Positions 17,167-27,484 are shown, counted from the stretch's first letter. The stretch: 64,000 nucleotides of DNA from Salibaculum halophilum (GCF_002094885.1 NZ_MSIT01000013.1:1-64000), one strand, 5' to 3'. Numbers and translations are program-made. The notes: generated from the sequence alone by a model not told the origin.

Positions 17167-17940
17167 ATGCCCCGCTATGCGCTCAAGGTCGAATACAACG
17201 GTCAGCCCTTCCACGGCTGGCAGCGCCAGACCGACCTGGCCACGGTGCAGGGCGCCATCGAGAGCGCGCTGGCCCGGCTGGAGCCGCGCCGCCCCGCCAT
17301 CGTCGGGGCCGGGCGCACCGATTCGGGAGTTCACGCCCTGGGCCAGGTGGCGCACTGCGACCTCGACAGGGACTGGGACCCGTTCCGCCTGTCCGAGGCG
17401 CTCAACTACCACCTGCGGCCCGCGCCCTTGGCCATCCTGGCCTGCGCACGGGTGGCCGCGGACTGGCACGCGCGCTTCTCGGCGACCGAGCGGCGCTATC
17501 TCTTTCGGCTGGTGTCGCGCCGTGCGCCGCTGACCTTTGAAAAGGGCCGGGCCTGGCGGGTGCCGCAACGGCTGGAGCCGGAGGCGATGCGCGCCGGCGC
17601 GGCGCATTTGGTGGGCAAGCACGATTTCACGACCTTCCGATCCACGATCTGCCAGGCCGACAGCCCGGTCAAGACGCTGGACGCGCTGGAGATCGAAGAC
17701 CATCAGCGCCGCGATGGCGGCACGGAATTCCTGTTCCATCTGCGCGCGCGGTCTTTCCTACACAACCAGGTGCGCAGTTTCGTGGGAACGCTGGAACGGG
17801 TCGGCACCGGGGCCTGGGACCCGGACCGAGTGAAGACGGCGCTCGCCGCGCGCGACCGCGCCGCCTGCGGCCCGGTCTGCCCGCCCGACGGGCTCTATCT
17901 TGCCGGGGTCGGCTACCCCGAGGACCCGTTCGTGGGCTGA
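17167..17940 (+). CDS. truA: tRNA pseudouridine(38-40) synthase TruA
   Basis: TruA converts uridines 38-40 of the tRNA anticodon arm to pseudouridine. The 257-residue protein carries the catalytic aspartate D52 within [14 protein letters not shown], plus the [13 protein letters not shown] motif that forms part of the RNA and active-site surface. Length and order match the family. It is divergent from the ycjX-like gene (97-base gap) and lies 97 bases ahead of tamA. Confidence 0.96.
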   Translation: MPRYALKVEYNGQPFHGWQRQTDLATVQGAIESALARLEPRRPAIVGAGRTDSGVHALGQVAHCDLDRDWDPFRLSEALNYHLRPAPLAILACARVAADWHARFSATERRYLFRLVSRRAPLTFEKGRAWRVPQRLEPEAMRAGAAHLVGKHDFTTFRSTICQADSPVKTLDALEIEDHQRRDGGTEFLFHLRARSFLHNQVRSFVGTLERVGTGAWDPDRVKTALAARDRAACGPVCPPDGLYLAGVGYPEDPFVG

Positions 17941-18026
17941 CCGCGGCATGTCCCTGCCGCCCGGCGCGGTTTCACGTTTCCACCGTCGCCTGTGCGCGTT
18001 ACACCTTGGCCATGGTGCTGCGTTTC

Positions 18027-18033
18027 AAGGAGG
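18027..18033 (+). promoter_or_regulatory. Strong Shine-Dalgarno that sets the tamA GTG start
   Basis: AAGGAGG lies 4 bases before the GTG at 18038. It supports that start over the upstream ATG codons in the same frame, which would place a non-hydrophobic extension before the signal peptide and overlap truA. Confidence 0.75.
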
Positions 18034-18037
18034 ACGC

Positions 18038-19825
18038 GTGCGACGTCTGACAGGTTTGATCGCCCTGACGATCTGGCTCTGGCCGCTCTGGGCGGCCGCG
18101 CAGGACGTGCGCCTGACCCTGAAGGGCGGAGACGAGGCGCTGGAGTCGCAGCTTCGCAACGCCTCGCTCGTGGTCGCGCTGGAGCGGGACGGCGCCGAAG
18201 CGCCGCAGGATTACGTCGCCGCCGCGCGGGCCGATTACGAACGGCTTCTGACCGGGCTATACCGGGCCGGCCACTATGGCGGCACCATCTCGATCCGGGT
18301 GGACGGGCAAGAGGCGGTGACGCTGGACCCGCTGCTGCCGCGCGACTCGGTCGGGAAGGTCGCACTGCGCATCGACCCCGGGCCGCGCTTCAACTTCGGC
18401 CGAACGGGCGTGGCACCGGTGACGCCGGCCACCACCCTGCCCGATGCCTTCGCCACCGGCGAGCCGGCGCGCAGCGCCGTCATCCGCGAGGCCACCCGCG
18501 CCGCCGTTGAGGGCTGGCGCGCCGAGGGGCACGCACTGGCGGAACCCGCCGAACAGGACATCACCGCCGACCATCGCGCGCAAACCCTCGACGTCGCGGT
18601 GCGGATCGCGCCCGGCCCGGTGCTGAGCTACGGCGAGATCGCCGTGACCGGGGCCGAGCGCAGCCGGCCCGACCGTGTCCGCGCCATCGCCGGCCTGCGC
18701 CCCGGGCGACAATTCGACCCGGCCGAGATCGCCCGGGCCGAGGCCAACCTGCGCCGCACCGGGGCCTTTGCCTCGGCCACGGTGATCGAGGGCGAGGAGG
18801 CAGGCGCCGATGACACCCTGCCGATGGCCCTGCGCATCGTCGAACAGCCCCTGCGGCGGCTGGGCTTCGGGGCCGAATACTCCAGCGTCTCGGGGCTGAC
18901 ATTGTCGAGCTTCTGGCTGCATCGTAACCTGATGGGCGGGGCCGAACGACTGCGCGTCGATGGCGAGATCACGGGCCTTGCGGGGACGACCGGCGGCATC
19001 GACTACGGCCTGTCGGCCAGTTACCTGCGCCCGGCGACCTTCCGGTCGGACACCGACTTCTACGCCGATCTCGGGATCGAGCAGCGCGACGACCCGAAGT
19101 TCTTCGAGCGCCAGCTCACGGCCGAGGCGGGATTCATCCGGCGCATCCGGGACGAGGCCGTGGTCGAGGCCGGGCTTGGCTACCGCGCGGGCGAGGTCGA
19201 GGATTCGCAGGGAACGCGCCGTTACCAGGTCCTGACCCTGCCCATCGCGGGCACGCGCGATCGCCGCGACGACGAATTCGACGCCACCTCGGGCTATTTC
19301 GCCAACCTCGAGATCATGCCCTTCGCCGGCCTGTCGGGCAGCGGCAACGGGGTGCGCGTCTACGGCGACGGGCGCGTGTATCGCAGCGTCGGGGCCGAGG
19401 ACCGCGTCACTTTCGCCCTGCGCGGGCAGGCCGGCGCGGTCTGGGGCGCGCAGGCCGCCGACGTGCCGGCCAGCTTCCTGTTCTTCTCGGGCGGCGGCGG
19501 CACGGTGCGCGGCCAGTCTTACCAGTCGCTCGCCGTGGACCTGGGCGGCGGCAACGAAATCGGCGGCCGCGCCTTCGTCGGGGCCCAGGCCGAGGCCCGC
19601 GTCGGGATCACCGACAAAATCGGTGTCGTCGGCTTTTATGACACCGGCTTCATCGGCGCCGACGCCTTCGATTTCGGCAGCGGTGACTGGCAATCCGGCG
19701 CCGGGCTGGGCCTGCGCTACGACACCGGCATTGGGCCGATACGGCTGGACCTCGCCACCCCGGCCAGCGGCGCCGAGGCCGGCGAGGGCCTGCAAGTCTA
19801 CATTGGGATCGGGCAGGCGTTCTGA
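18038..19825 (+). CDS. tamA: Translocation and assembly module outer-membrane protein TamA (Omp85 family)
   Basis: TamA sits in the outer membrane and works with TamB in inserting outer-membrane proteins and, in recent models, moving phospholipids across the periplasm. The 595-residue protein has a signal peptide (RRLTGLIALTIWLWPLWAAA, cleaved before QDVRL), POTRA domains over roughly residues 25-260, and a C-terminal Omp85 beta-barrel (surface-antigen family) ending in a typical aromatic residue (IGIGQAF). The start is GTG with a strong ribosome binding site. Its stop overlaps the tamB ATG by one base (TGATG), so the two are coupled. Confidence 0.92.
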   Translation: MRRLTGLIALTIWLWPLWAAAQDVRLTLKGGDEALESQLRNASLVVALERDGAEAPQDYVAAARADYERLLTGLYRAGHYGGTISIRVDGQEAVTLDPLLPRDSVGKVALRIDPGPRFNFGRTGVAPVTPATTLPDAFATGEPARSAVIREATRAAVEGWRAEGHALAEPAEQDITADHRAQTLDVAVRIAPGPVLSYGEIAVTGAERSRPDRVRAIAGLRPGRQFDPAEIARAEANLRRTGAFASATVIEGEEAGADDTLPMALRIVEQPLRRLGFGAEYSSVSGLTLSSFWLHRNLMGGAERLRVDGEITGLAGTTGGIDYGLSASYLRPATFRSDTDFYADLGIEQRDDPKFFERQLTAEAGFIRRIRDEAVVEAGLGYRAGEVEDSQGTRRYQVLTLPIAGTRDRRDDEFDATSGYFANLEIMPFAGLSGSGNGVRVYGDGRVYRSVGAEDRVTFALRGQAGAVWGAQAADVPASFLFFSGGGGTVRGQSYQSLAVDLGGGNEIGGRAFVGAQAEARVGITDKIGVVGFYDTGFIGADAFDFGSGDWQSGAGLGLRYDTGIGPIRLDLATPASGAEAGEGLQVYIGIGQAF

Positions 19826-22800
19826 TGCGGTATCTTCTCGTGATCCTCAGTCTTGTCCTCGCCGCCCCGGCCTCGGCCCAACAGGCCGAGGACGACCGCG
19901 GCTTCCTGACCGGCCTGATCGAGGACGCGACCTCGGGCCTGGGCCGCGAGGTCCGGCTGGAGGGCTTCGAGGGCGCGCTGGCCTCGCGCGCGACGGTCGA
20001 GGCGATCACCATCGCCGACGACACCGGTGTCTGGCTGCGGCTGGAGGACGCCAGCCTGCAATGGACCCGCTCGGCCCTTCTGAAGGGCGAGATCCGGATC
20101 AAGGAACTGGCCGCCGCGCGCATCATCCTCAGCCGGGTCCCCGAACCGGCGGGCGGCCCCGACGTACCCAGCGCGCAGGCCAGGCCCTTCACCCTGCCCG
20201 ACCTGCCGGTCTCGGTCGAGATCGGCGAGATCCGCGCGGACCGGATCGAGATCGCGGAGCCTTTTCTTGGCGAACCCGTCACCGCGCGGCTGGCCGGGGC
20301 GCTGTCGCTGGTCGACGGGCTGGCCGATGCGGACCTGACGCTGGAACGGCTGGACGACAAGACCGGGCGTTTTGCCCTGGACACCCGCTATGACGAAGCC
20401 TCGGGGCAACTGGCACTGTCGCTGCTGGCCGAAGAGGGGCAGAACGGGATCGCGGCGCGGATTCTGGGCCTGCCGGGCCGTCCGGCCCTGCGCCTTGAGG
20501 TTACCGGCGACGCGCCCATCGCCGCCTTCGACGCCGAGCTGTCCCTCGCCACCGACGGGACCGACCGGGTGACCGGCCGGGTCCAGCTGGGCCGCGAGGG
20601 CGGCGAACCGGACGTGCCGGGGGAAACCTGGTTCAATCTGGCCCTGACAGGCGACCTGCGGCCACTGCTGCAGGAGGACTATCACGCTTTCTTCGGCGAC
20701 ACGTCCAGCCTGCTGGCCTCGGGCGTGCGCGAGGGTGACGGGGCGCTGGACCTGACGTCGCTGTCCATCGAGACCGAGCAGCTGTCCCTGGGCGGATCGG
20801 CCCGGATCGGGGCGCAGGGCTGGCCAGAAGCCTTTGATCTGACCGGCCACATGGCGGCGGCGGATGGCCAACCGGTGCGCCTGCCGCTGTCCGGCCCCCG
20901 CACCGAGGTGGCCGCGGCCGATATCACGCTGCGCTACGACGCGGACGAGGGGGACGGCTGGTCGGGCCGCTTCACCGCACAAGGCCTGACGCGCCCCGAC
21001 CTTTCGGCCGACCGGCTGACCCTGCGCGGGTCGGGCACGATCACCGAGGGCGCGGGCGCGGACCGCGGGCGCTTTTCGGCCGATCTGGACTATGCCGCGA
21101 CCGGGCTTGCGCTGGACGACCCCGCCCGGGCCGAGGCACTGGGGTCCGACATCCGGGGAACCCTGCGTTTCGCCCGGCTGGAAGGCGAACCCTTCGTGGT
21201 GCAGGCGCTGACCGTTCGCGGCGCCGGCCTTTCGGCGCGGGCCAGTGCCTTTGTCAGCGGCGCCGACGCCCGTTTCCGCACCCGCGCCGAGGCGCGGATC
21301 GACGCGCGGGACTTCGGCCGGTTTTCGGGGCTTGTCGGCCGCCCCCTGGCCGGGGACGGGCAGATCGCCCTGGCGGGAACGTTCCAGCCCTTCGATGGCA
21401 TCTTCGAGGTCGACCTGAGCGCCCAGACCCGCGACCTGGGGCTGGGCCTTGCCCGGCTCGACCCGCTGCTCACCGGCCCGACGCGCCTGTCGCTGACCGC
21501 TGCCCGCGACGAGACCGGCACCCGGCTCGACAACCTGACCCTGCGCGGCGATCACCTGTCGGCCGAGGCCAGCGCCGAGATCACGGACAAGGCGGCCAGC
21601 GGGACCGTTGCCGCGCGAATCCCCGAGACGCGCCGGGTCGACCCGGCCCTTGCCGGCCCCGGCACCTTCGAGGCGGACCTGCGCACCGACGCGGGTGGCG
21701 TCGTCACCGCCGACGCGACCCTGACCGCCCCTGACACGCGGCTGACCACCGAAGTTACGGCGACACCCGAAGGCGGCGACGGCTATGCCCTGGCGGGCCG
21801 GGCCATGCTGGACGCGCGCGACCTGGCGCGGTTCTCGGGTCTGACGGGCCAGCGACTGGGCGGGGCGCTGAGCATCGAGGCGCGCGGCGACTATGCCACC
21901 GAAACCGGCGCGGCAGAGGCCGGTCTGACAGTCACCACGCAAGACCTGCGCGCCGGACCCGCGGGGCTCGATCCGCTGCTGCGCGGGGCGGGCGAGCTGC
22001 GCGCGGATTTCGACCAGGGCCCAAGCGGGCGCATCGCCCTCACCGGGCTGCGCGCGCGCTTTCCCAATATCAGCGCCGACGGAAATGTGGACATCGGCGA
22101 CGACGGCTTCGCCCGCGCCGAGCTGGACATGCGGCTGGCCGATGTGGGCCTGCTGGCGCCTGATTTTTCCGGCCCGGCCACCGCCCGGATAGAGGCCGCG
22201 CAGGACCCGCGCGGCTGGCAGGTCTCGGGCCGTGGCAGCGGCCCGGCGGGCACCACCGGGCAGGCCGATGGCCGGGTCGGAAACGACGGTCAACTGGCGC
22301 TGGACCTGACCGGCCAAGCCCCGCTGGGGCTGGCCAATGCCTTCATCGCGCCGCGCCAGATCAGCGGGCTGGCGCGCTATGATCTCTCCGTGAACGGGCC
22401 GGCGCGCCCGGCCTCGCTTTCGGGCGAGATCACGCTGTCGGACGGGCGGCTGACGGCCCCGAACATGGGCCAGGCGGTTGAGGCGCTCTCGGGTCGGATC
22501 GGCCTGGGTGGCGGCGTCGCGCGGCTGGACATCGGGGGCGACCTGGCCGCCGGGGGGCAGGTCGCAGCCGATGGCAGCATCGGACTTTCCGTGCCCAATA
22601 CCGCCGACCTGCGCCTCGACTTGCAGCGCGCCCGTCTGCGCGACCCCGCCCTCTACGAGACCCGAGCGACCGGAACGATCCGCATAGACGGGCCGCTGAC
22701 CAGAGGGCCGGGCATCACCGGGCGGATCGACCTTGCCCGGACCGAGATCCGGGTGCCCTCGAGCCCCGTCTCGACGCTGGGCGACCTGCCGCGTGTCACG

Positions 22801-23595
22801 CACCGGTCCCCGGACGCGGCGGTGCGGCAGACCCTCGACCGCGCCGGTGTCGCCCCCGATACCGGCGGGCGTGGCGACACAGCGCGGCGCGGGCGCCCCT
22901 CGCCGCTTGACCTGCGGATCGACGCCCCGGCGCGGATCTTCGTGCGCGGTCGCGGGCTGGACGCGGAACTGGGCGGGTCGCTGCGGCTGACCGGCACCAC
23001 CGCCGCGGTGCGTCCCATCGGGCGTTTCGACCTGCTGCGCGGGCGTCTGGACATCCTCGGCCAGCGGTTCGACCTGACCGAGGGCTATGCCGAGTTGCAG
23101 GGCGATTTCATCCCCTACCTGCGCCTTGTCGCCCGCACCGAGGCGCGCTCGGGCACCGATGTCTCGATCATCGTCGAGGGTCCGGCGGACAACCCCGACG
23201 TCCGTTTCGAGAGCAGCCCCGAGTTGCCGCAGGACGAGGTGCTGGCGCAATTGCTCTTCGGCCGCGACCTGTCCTCGATAAGCCCGCTTCAGGCCGTTCA
23301 GCTGGCCTCGGCGGTGGCCACCCTGTCGGGGCGCGGCGGGGGCGGCGCGCTTGAGGGGCTGCGCGAGGGGCTGGCGCTCGACGATTTCGACGTCACCACC
23401 GACGAGGACGGCAATGCCGCCGTGCGGGCTGGCAAGTATATCTCGGAAAACGTCTATACCGACATCACCGTCGGCGCCGATGGCACCTCCGAGATCAACC
23501 TGAACCTCGACGTCACCGACGAGGTGACCGCGCGCGGCCGCTTCGGATCGGAGGGCGAGTCCAGCCTCGGGGTGTTCTACGAGCGGGACTACTAG
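19825..23595 (+). CDS. tamB: Translocation and assembly module inner-membrane protein TamB (AsmA-like)
   Basis: A 1256-residue periplasm-spanning protein of the TamB/YtfN family, a long hydrophobic-groove beta-structure that links the inner membrane to TamA. An N-terminal signal/anchor (MRYLLVILSLVLAAPASA) is followed by many imperfect beta-rich repeats (AADGQ, DARDLARFSGLTG and DARDFGRFSGLVG type segments recur). The conserved C-terminal DUF490 domain carries the RGRLDILGQRFDLTEGYAEL and LAQLLFGRDLSSISPLQAVQ segments and ends in a beta signal (ESSLGVFYERDY). It follows tamA with a one-base overlap. Confidence 0.93.
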   Translation: MRYLLVILSLVLAAPASAQQAEDDRGFLTGLIEDATSGLGREVRLEGFEGALASRATVEAITIADDTGVWLRLEDASLQWTRSALLKGEIRIKELAAARIILSRVPEPAGGPDVPSAQARPFTLPDLPVSVEIGEIRADRIEIAEPFLGEPVTARLAGALSLVDGLADADLTLERLDDKTGRFALDTRYDEASGQLALSLLAEEGQNGIAARILGLPGRPALRLEVTGDAPIAAFDAELSLATDGTDRVTGRVQLGREGGEPDVPGETWFNLALTGDLRPLLQEDYHAFFGDTSSLLASGVREGDGALDLTSLSIETEQLSLGGSARIGAQGWPEAFDLTGHMAAADGQPVRLPLSGPRTEVAAADITLRYDADEGDGWSGRFTAQGLTRPDLSADRLTLRGSGTITEGAGADRGRFSADLDYAATGLALDDPARAEALGSDIRGTLRFARLEGEPFVVQALTVRGAGLSARASAFVSGADARFRTRAEARIDARDFGRFSGLVGRPLAGDGQIALAGTFQPFDGIFEVDLSAQTRDLGLGLARLDPLLTGPTRLSLTAARDETGTRLDNLTLRGDHLSAEASAEITDKAASGTVAARIPETRRVDPALAGPGTFEADLRTDAGGVVTADATLTAPDTRLTTEVTATPEGGDGYALAGRAMLDARDLARFSGLTGQRLGGALSIEARGDYATETGAAEAGLTVTTQDLRAGPAGLDPLLRGAGELRADFDQGPSGRIALTGLRARFPNISADGNVDIGDDGFARAELDMRLADVGLLAPDFSGPATARIEAAQDPRGWQVSGRGSGPAGTTGQADGRVGNDGQLALDLTGQAPLGLANAFIAPRQISGLARYDLSVNGPARPASLSGEITLSDGRLTAPNMGQAVEALSGRIGLGGGVARLDIGGDLAAGGQVAADGSIGLSVPNTADLRLDLQRARLRDPALYETRATGTIRIDGPLTRGPGITGRIDLARTEIRVPSSPVSTLGDLPRVTHRSPDAAVRQTLDRAGVAPDTGGRGDTARRGRPSPLDLRIDAPARIFVRGRGLDAELGGSLRLTGTTAAVRPIGRFDLLRGRLDILGQRFDLTEGYAELQGDFIPYLRLVARTEARSGTDVSIIVEGPADNPDVRFESSPELPQDEVLAQLLFGRDLSSISPLQAVQLASAVATLSGRGGGGALEGLREGLALDDFDVTTDEDGNAAVRAGKYISENVYTDITVGADGTSEINLNLDVTDEVTARGRFGSEGESSLGVFYERDY

Positions 23596-23607
23596 GCGCT
23601 CACCGGA

Positions 23608-24615
23608 TCAGGCCTCGGCCAGCACCTCCTCGACCTCCTGAAAGGGGCAGGCCACCAGCCGGTCGGGGTCGGCGGCCTCCATCGCCGGGCGGGCCTGCGC
23701 GCAGCTGGGCTGCGCCTTTGGGCAACGGGTGCGGAACACGCAGCCCGAGGGCGGGCTGAGCGGGCTAGGCAGATCTCCCTCCAGCACCGGGCGGTACCGG
23801 GCGGCCTCGCGCACCGGGTCGGGGATCGGGACCGAGGCGATCAGCGCCTGCGTGTAGGGATGGCGCGGCGTCGCTGTTACGGCGCGGGCCGGGCCGACCT
23901 CCATCGGGCAGCCCAGATACATGACCATGATCCGGTCCGAGATGTGTTTCACCACGCTCAGATCATGGGCGATGAAGATCATCGACAGGCCCATCTCCGC
24001 CTGCAGCTCCCGGAGCAGGTTGACCACCTGCGCCTGCACCGAAACATCCAGCGCCGAGACGGGCTCGTCACAGACCAGCAGCTTCGGCTTGAGGATCAGC
24101 GCCCGGGCAATGCCGATGCGCTGGCACTGGCCGCCGGAAAACTCGTGCGGGTAACGGTTGATCAGGTTAGGCAGCAGCCCGACCTTGTCCATGATTTCGG
24201 CGACCCGGGATTTGACCTCCTGGCGCGGGGTCCGGGGTTCATGGGTGATCAGCGGTTCGGCGATGATGTCACCCACCGTCATGCGCGGGTTCAGGGCCGC
24301 CAGCGGGTCCTGGAACACCATCTGCACGTCGCGGCGGTGGCGCCGGGTTTCCTGTGGCGTCATCTGCGCGAGGTCGCGGCCTTCGTAGAGGATCTGGCCG
24401 CCGGACTGGGGGATCGTGCCGATCACGGCGCGGGCCAGCGTGGACTTGCCCGAGCCGCTCTCGCCCACAAGGCCCAGAGTCTCGCCCGGCATCAGGTCCA
24501 CCGACAGCTTGCTGACCGCGTGCAGTTTCAACGAGGGCGTCCAGGGCCAGGCCCCCTGCGGACGCACGTCGAACGTGACCGAAACATCGCGGATTGACAG
24601 GATCGGGTCAGCCAT
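23608..24615 (-). CDS. Oligopeptide/dipeptide ABC transporter ATP-binding protein (OppF-like)
   Basis: A 335-residue ABC ATPase that powers peptide import with the adjacent OppD-like subunit. Walker A is GESGSGKS (residues 51-58), the signature is SGGQCQRIGIARAL, and Walker B is LLVCDEPVSALD. The C-terminal oligopeptide-transporter extension has a cysteine cluster (SGCVFRTRCPKAQPSC) that in related subunits can hold an iron-sulfur cluster; that is only inferred here. Its start overlaps the end of the OppD-like gene by 8 bases. It is the last gene of the operon and is convergent with tamB. Confidence 0.92.
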   Translation of the reverse strand: MADPILSIRDVSVTFDVRPQGAWPWTPSLKLHAVSKLSVDLMPGETLGLVGESGSGKSTLARAVIGTIPQSGGQILYEGRDLAQMTPQETRRHRRDVQMVFQDPLAALNPRMTVGDIIAEPLITHEPRTPRQEVKSRVAEIMDKVGLLPNLINRYPHEFSGGQCQRIGIARALILKPKLLVCDEPVSALDVSVQAQVVNLLRELQAEMGLSMIFIAHDLSVVKHISDRIMVMYLGCPMEVGPARAVTATPRHPYTQALIASVPIPDPVREAARYRPVLEGDLPSPLSPPSGCVFRTRCPKAQPSCAQARPAMEAADPDRLVACPFQEVEEVLAEA

Positions 24616-25594
24616 CGCGCATCTCCTCGTGCATCTCGGCGGGGGTGGCGTGGCAGGCGCGGTGGCGGCTGTCCGTCATCGGCGCGAGCCCCGGCTTGAC
24701 GGTCGGGCAATGATCGCGCGCGATCTCGCAGCGCGGCGAGAAGGGACAGCCCGCGGGCAGGTTGGACATGTCCGGCGGCTCGCCCGAGATCGTGCGCAGG
24801 ACCTCGGCCTCGCGGTCCAGCCGCGGCACGGCGCGAAGCAGACCGGCCGTGTAGGGGTGCGACGGGTCGGCGAAGATCGGGGCGGTGGGCCCCTCCTCCA
24901 TGGTCTGCCCGCCATAGAGCACCAGCGTCCGGTCGCAGAAATCCGCGACGATGCCGAGGTCATGGGTGATGAGGATCACGGCGGTGTCGAAGTCTTCGCG
25001 TATCTCGCCCAGCAGGGTCATGATCTGCGCCTGCACGGTCACGTCCAGCGCCGTGGTTGGCTCATCCGCGATCAGCAGGCGCGGCCGGCACAGCAGCGCC
25101 ATGGCGATCATGATCCGCTGGCGCATGCCGCCGGAAAACTCGTGCGGATACATGCTGACCCGGGCCCTCGCATCGGGGATGCGCACGGCGTCCAGCATCT
25201 GCACGGCCCGGGTGATGGCGTCGGTCTTCGACAGGCCCTTGTGCAGTTGCAGCACCTCGGCCATCTGGTCGCTGACCCGGATGTAGGGGTTCAGCGAGGT
25301 CATCGGGTCCTGGAAGATCATGCCGATCTGGTTGGACCGCACCGTGTTGAGTTGCCGCGGCGAGAGCGACAGCAGGTCTGTCCCGTCAAAGGCGACGCGG
25401 CCCGTGGCCGCGCCGTTGCGCGCCAGCAGGCCCATGATCGCAAAGGCGGTCTGGGACTTGCCCGAGCCGCTTTCGCCGACGATGGCGAGGCTTTCCTTCT
25501 CGGCCAGGGTGAAATCGAGGCCGTTGACGGCATTCACCGGGCCGTCGTTGGTGCGGAAGGTGACGGTCAGGTCGGAAACATCCAGAAGCGCCAT
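24608..25594 (-). CDS. Oligopeptide/dipeptide ABC transporter ATP-binding protein (OppD-like)
   Basis: A 328-residue ABC ATPase, the partner of the OppF-like subunit. Walker A is GESGSGKS (residues 40-47), the signature is EFSGGMRQRIMIAMAL, Walker B is [12 protein letters not shown], and the H-loop is ITHDLG. The C-terminal cysteine cluster of the family is present (CPFSPRCEIARDHC). It lies 4 bases downstream of the OppC-like permease. Confidence 0.92.
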   Translation of the reverse strand: MALLDVSDLTVTFRTNDGPVNAVNGLDFTLAEKESLAIVGESGSGKSQTAFAIMGLLARNGAATGRVAFDGTDLLSLSPRQLNTVRSNQIGMIFQDPMTSLNPYIRVSDQMAEVLQLHKGLSKTDAITRAVQMLDAVRIPDARARVSMYPHEFSGGMRQRIMIAMALLCRPRLLIADEPTTALDVTVQAQIMTLLGEIREDFDTAVILITHDLGIVADFCDRTLVLYGGQTMEEGPTAPIFADPSHPYTAGLLRAVPRLDREAEVLRTISGEPPDMSNLPAGCPFSPRCEIARDHCPTVKPGLAPMTDSRHRACHATPAEMHEEMRDG

Positions 25595-25598
25595 GGGT

Positions 25599-26525
25599 TC
25601 AGCGGTCCTTGGGGTCGAGCGCGTCGCGCAGGCCGTCGCCCACGAAGAAGAAGGCGAACAGCGTGATCAGGAAAAAGAACAGCGGGTAGAACAGCATCCA
25701 GAGCGTGCCGTTGTTCATCTGCTTGGTGCCCAGGCTCATCAGCGCCCCGAGCGAGGTGTTGGGTTCCTGCACCCCCAGTCCGAGGTAGGAAATGAAGCTC
25801 TCGAAGATGATCATCTGCGGCACCAGCAGCGTGGCATAGACGATGACGATGCCCAGCAGGTTGGGCACGACGTGGCGCAGGATGATCGTGAGGGGTGTCA
25901 CGCCGGTGGCCACGGCGGCCTCGACGAATTCCTTGTTCTTGAGGGTCAGGGTCTGGCCGCGCGCGATGCGCGCCATGTCCAGCCAGGAGATCAGCCCGAT
26001 GCCAATGAACAGCATCAGGATCGAGCGGCCGAAGATCACCAGCATCAGGATCAGCACGAACATGAAGGGGATCGACATCAGAACGTCGACAGTGCGCATC
26101 ATGATGTTGTCGACCCGGCCGCCGATATAGCCGGCGGTGGCCCCGTAGAGCGTGCCCACGACAACAGCCACCAGCGCGCCGACGATCCCCACCAGCAGCG
26201 AGATCCGCGTGCCCTGCACCGTGCGCGCGTAAAGGTCGCGCCCGTCGATATCGACGCCGAAGTAGTGCCCCGTCGCGATCGAGGGGCTGCCCTGATAAGC
26301 ATTGGCGCCCATCAGCGAGAAATCCACGAAATCGCGTTCATACTGCGCGATCAGCCCGCCGAAGGCCGCAAAGAGGCACACCCCGATCAGCACCGCCAGT
26401 CCGGCCAGCGCCGCCTTGTTGCGAAAGAACCGCGCCCGGGCATCAGCCCAGAGCGAACGGCCACGGACCTCGGCCAGGTCGCCGACCTCCTGCAGCATCT
26501 TGGCGTCGGGTTGTGCGAGTTTCAT
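25599..26525 (-). CDS. Oligopeptide ABC transporter permease (OppC-like)
   Basis: A 308-residue inner-membrane permease with a leading cytoplasmic segment, one N-terminal transmembrane helix (ALAGLAVLIGVCLFAAFGG) and five more helices in the binding-protein-dependent transport domain. The EAA loop (EAAVATGVTPLTIILRHVVPN) that contacts the ATPases is clear. OppC-type proteins carry the characteristic periplasmic loop with the YFGVDIDGRDLYART motif, which is present. It lies between the OppB-like and OppD-like genes. Confidence 0.92.
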   Translation of the reverse strand: MKLAQPDAKMLQEVGDLAEVRGRSLWADARARFFRNKAALAGLAVLIGVCLFAAFGGLIAQYERDFVDFSLMGANAYQGSPSIATGHYFGVDIDGRDLYARTVQGTRISLLVGIVGALVAVVVGTLYGATAGYIGGRVDNIMMRTVDVLMSIPFMFVLILMLVIFGRSILMLFIGIGLISWLDMARIARGQTLTLKNKEFVEAAVATGVTPLTIILRHVVPNLLGIVIVYATLLVPQMIIFESFISYLGLGVQEPNTSLGALMSLGTKQMNNGTLWMLFYPLFFFLITLFAFFFVGDGLRDALDPKDR

Positions 26526-26538
26526 GGCCCTGCCCCCT

Positions 26539-27462
26539 TCAGTAGCGGATCTTGGGGTCGATCCAGGCGTAGAGGATATCGACGATCAGGTTGAAAGAGA
26601 TGGTCAGCACCCCCACCAGCAGCGTGATCCCCATGATCACAGCGTAATCGCGGTTGAAGGCCGAGTTGACGAAGAACTGCCCGATGCCACCGGTCGAGAA
26701 AATGATGTCGACCACCACCGAGCCGGTGATCATCCCCACCATGGCCGGCCCGAGGTAAGACAGCACCGGCAAAAGCGCGGGTTTCAGCGCATGGCGCAGG
26801 ATCACCCGCCGCATGGGCAGGCCCTTGGCCCGCGCGGTGCGGATGAAATTGGAATTGAGCACCTCCAGCATGGACGAGCGCGTGATCCGCGCGATCGAGG
26901 CCATGTAGGAGGTCGACAGCGCGATCACCGGCATGATGACGTATTCCCACTGCCCGCCGTTCCAGCCACCGCCCGGCAGCCAGCCCAGCCAGAGCGTGAA
27001 GATCAGCACCAGGATCGGCGCCATCACGAAATTCGGCAGCGCCTGCGCGCCGATGGTGATGCCGACGGCCATGTAGTCGAGCACCGAGTTCTGCCGCACC
27101 GCCGCGGCGACACCCAGCGAGACGCCCACCACCATGGCAACCACCGCCGACCACATCCCGTAGGTCAGCGTCACCGGGAAGCCCTGGGCGATCACGTCGT
27201 TCACGGTCCGGTCAGTGTACTGGAACGACGGGCCGAAATCGAACCGCGTAACCACGTCCCAGACGTAGGTGACCATCTGCCGCCACATCGGCTGATCCAG
27301 GCCGTACTTGGCCTCGAGGTTGGCCATGACCTCGGGCGGGACGGGCCGCTCGGAATTGAACGGGCCGCCGGGGGCCGCGTACATCAGCACGAAGCTGATG
27401 ACGACGAGGATCAGGATCGTGGGAATGGCGACGGCCAGGCGGCGAACGATATAGGCAAGCAT
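26539..27462 (-). CDS. Oligopeptide ABC transporter permease (OppB-like)
   Basis: A 307-residue permease with six hydrophobic segments. The N-terminus (MLAYIVRRLAVAIPTILILVV) and the MYAAPGGPF segment are typical of OppB/DppB. The EAA loop reads IRTARAKGLPMRRVILRHAL and the C-terminus is LYAWIDPKIRY, the standard ending of this subunit. It is separated from the substrate-binding protein gene by 72 bases that hold a hairpin, and lies 13 bases before the OppC-like gene. Confidence 0.92.
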   Translation of the reverse strand: MLAYIVRRLAVAIPTILILVVISFVLMYAAPGGPFNSERPVPPEVMANLEAKYGLDQPMWRQMVTYVWDVVTRFDFGPSFQYTDRTVNDVIAQGFPVTLTYGMWSAVVAMVVGVSLGVAAAVRQNSVLDYMAVGITIGAQALPNFVMAPILVLIFTLWLGWLPGGGWNGGQWEYVIMPVIALSTSYMASIARITRSSMLEVLNSNFIRTARAKGLPMRRVILRHALKPALLPVLSYLGPAMVGMITGSVVVDIIFSTGGIGQFFVNSAFNRDYAVIMGITLLVGVLTISFNLIVDILYAWIDPKIRY

Positions 27463-27484
27463 GGCAGATGTCCCGAAAAGGGGT

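Noticed and set aside
19798-23250. A long minus-strand open frame opposite tamB.
   Set aside because: The tamA-tamB reading frames explain the same DNA with clear signal peptides, POTRA and DUF490 features; the antisense frame has none.
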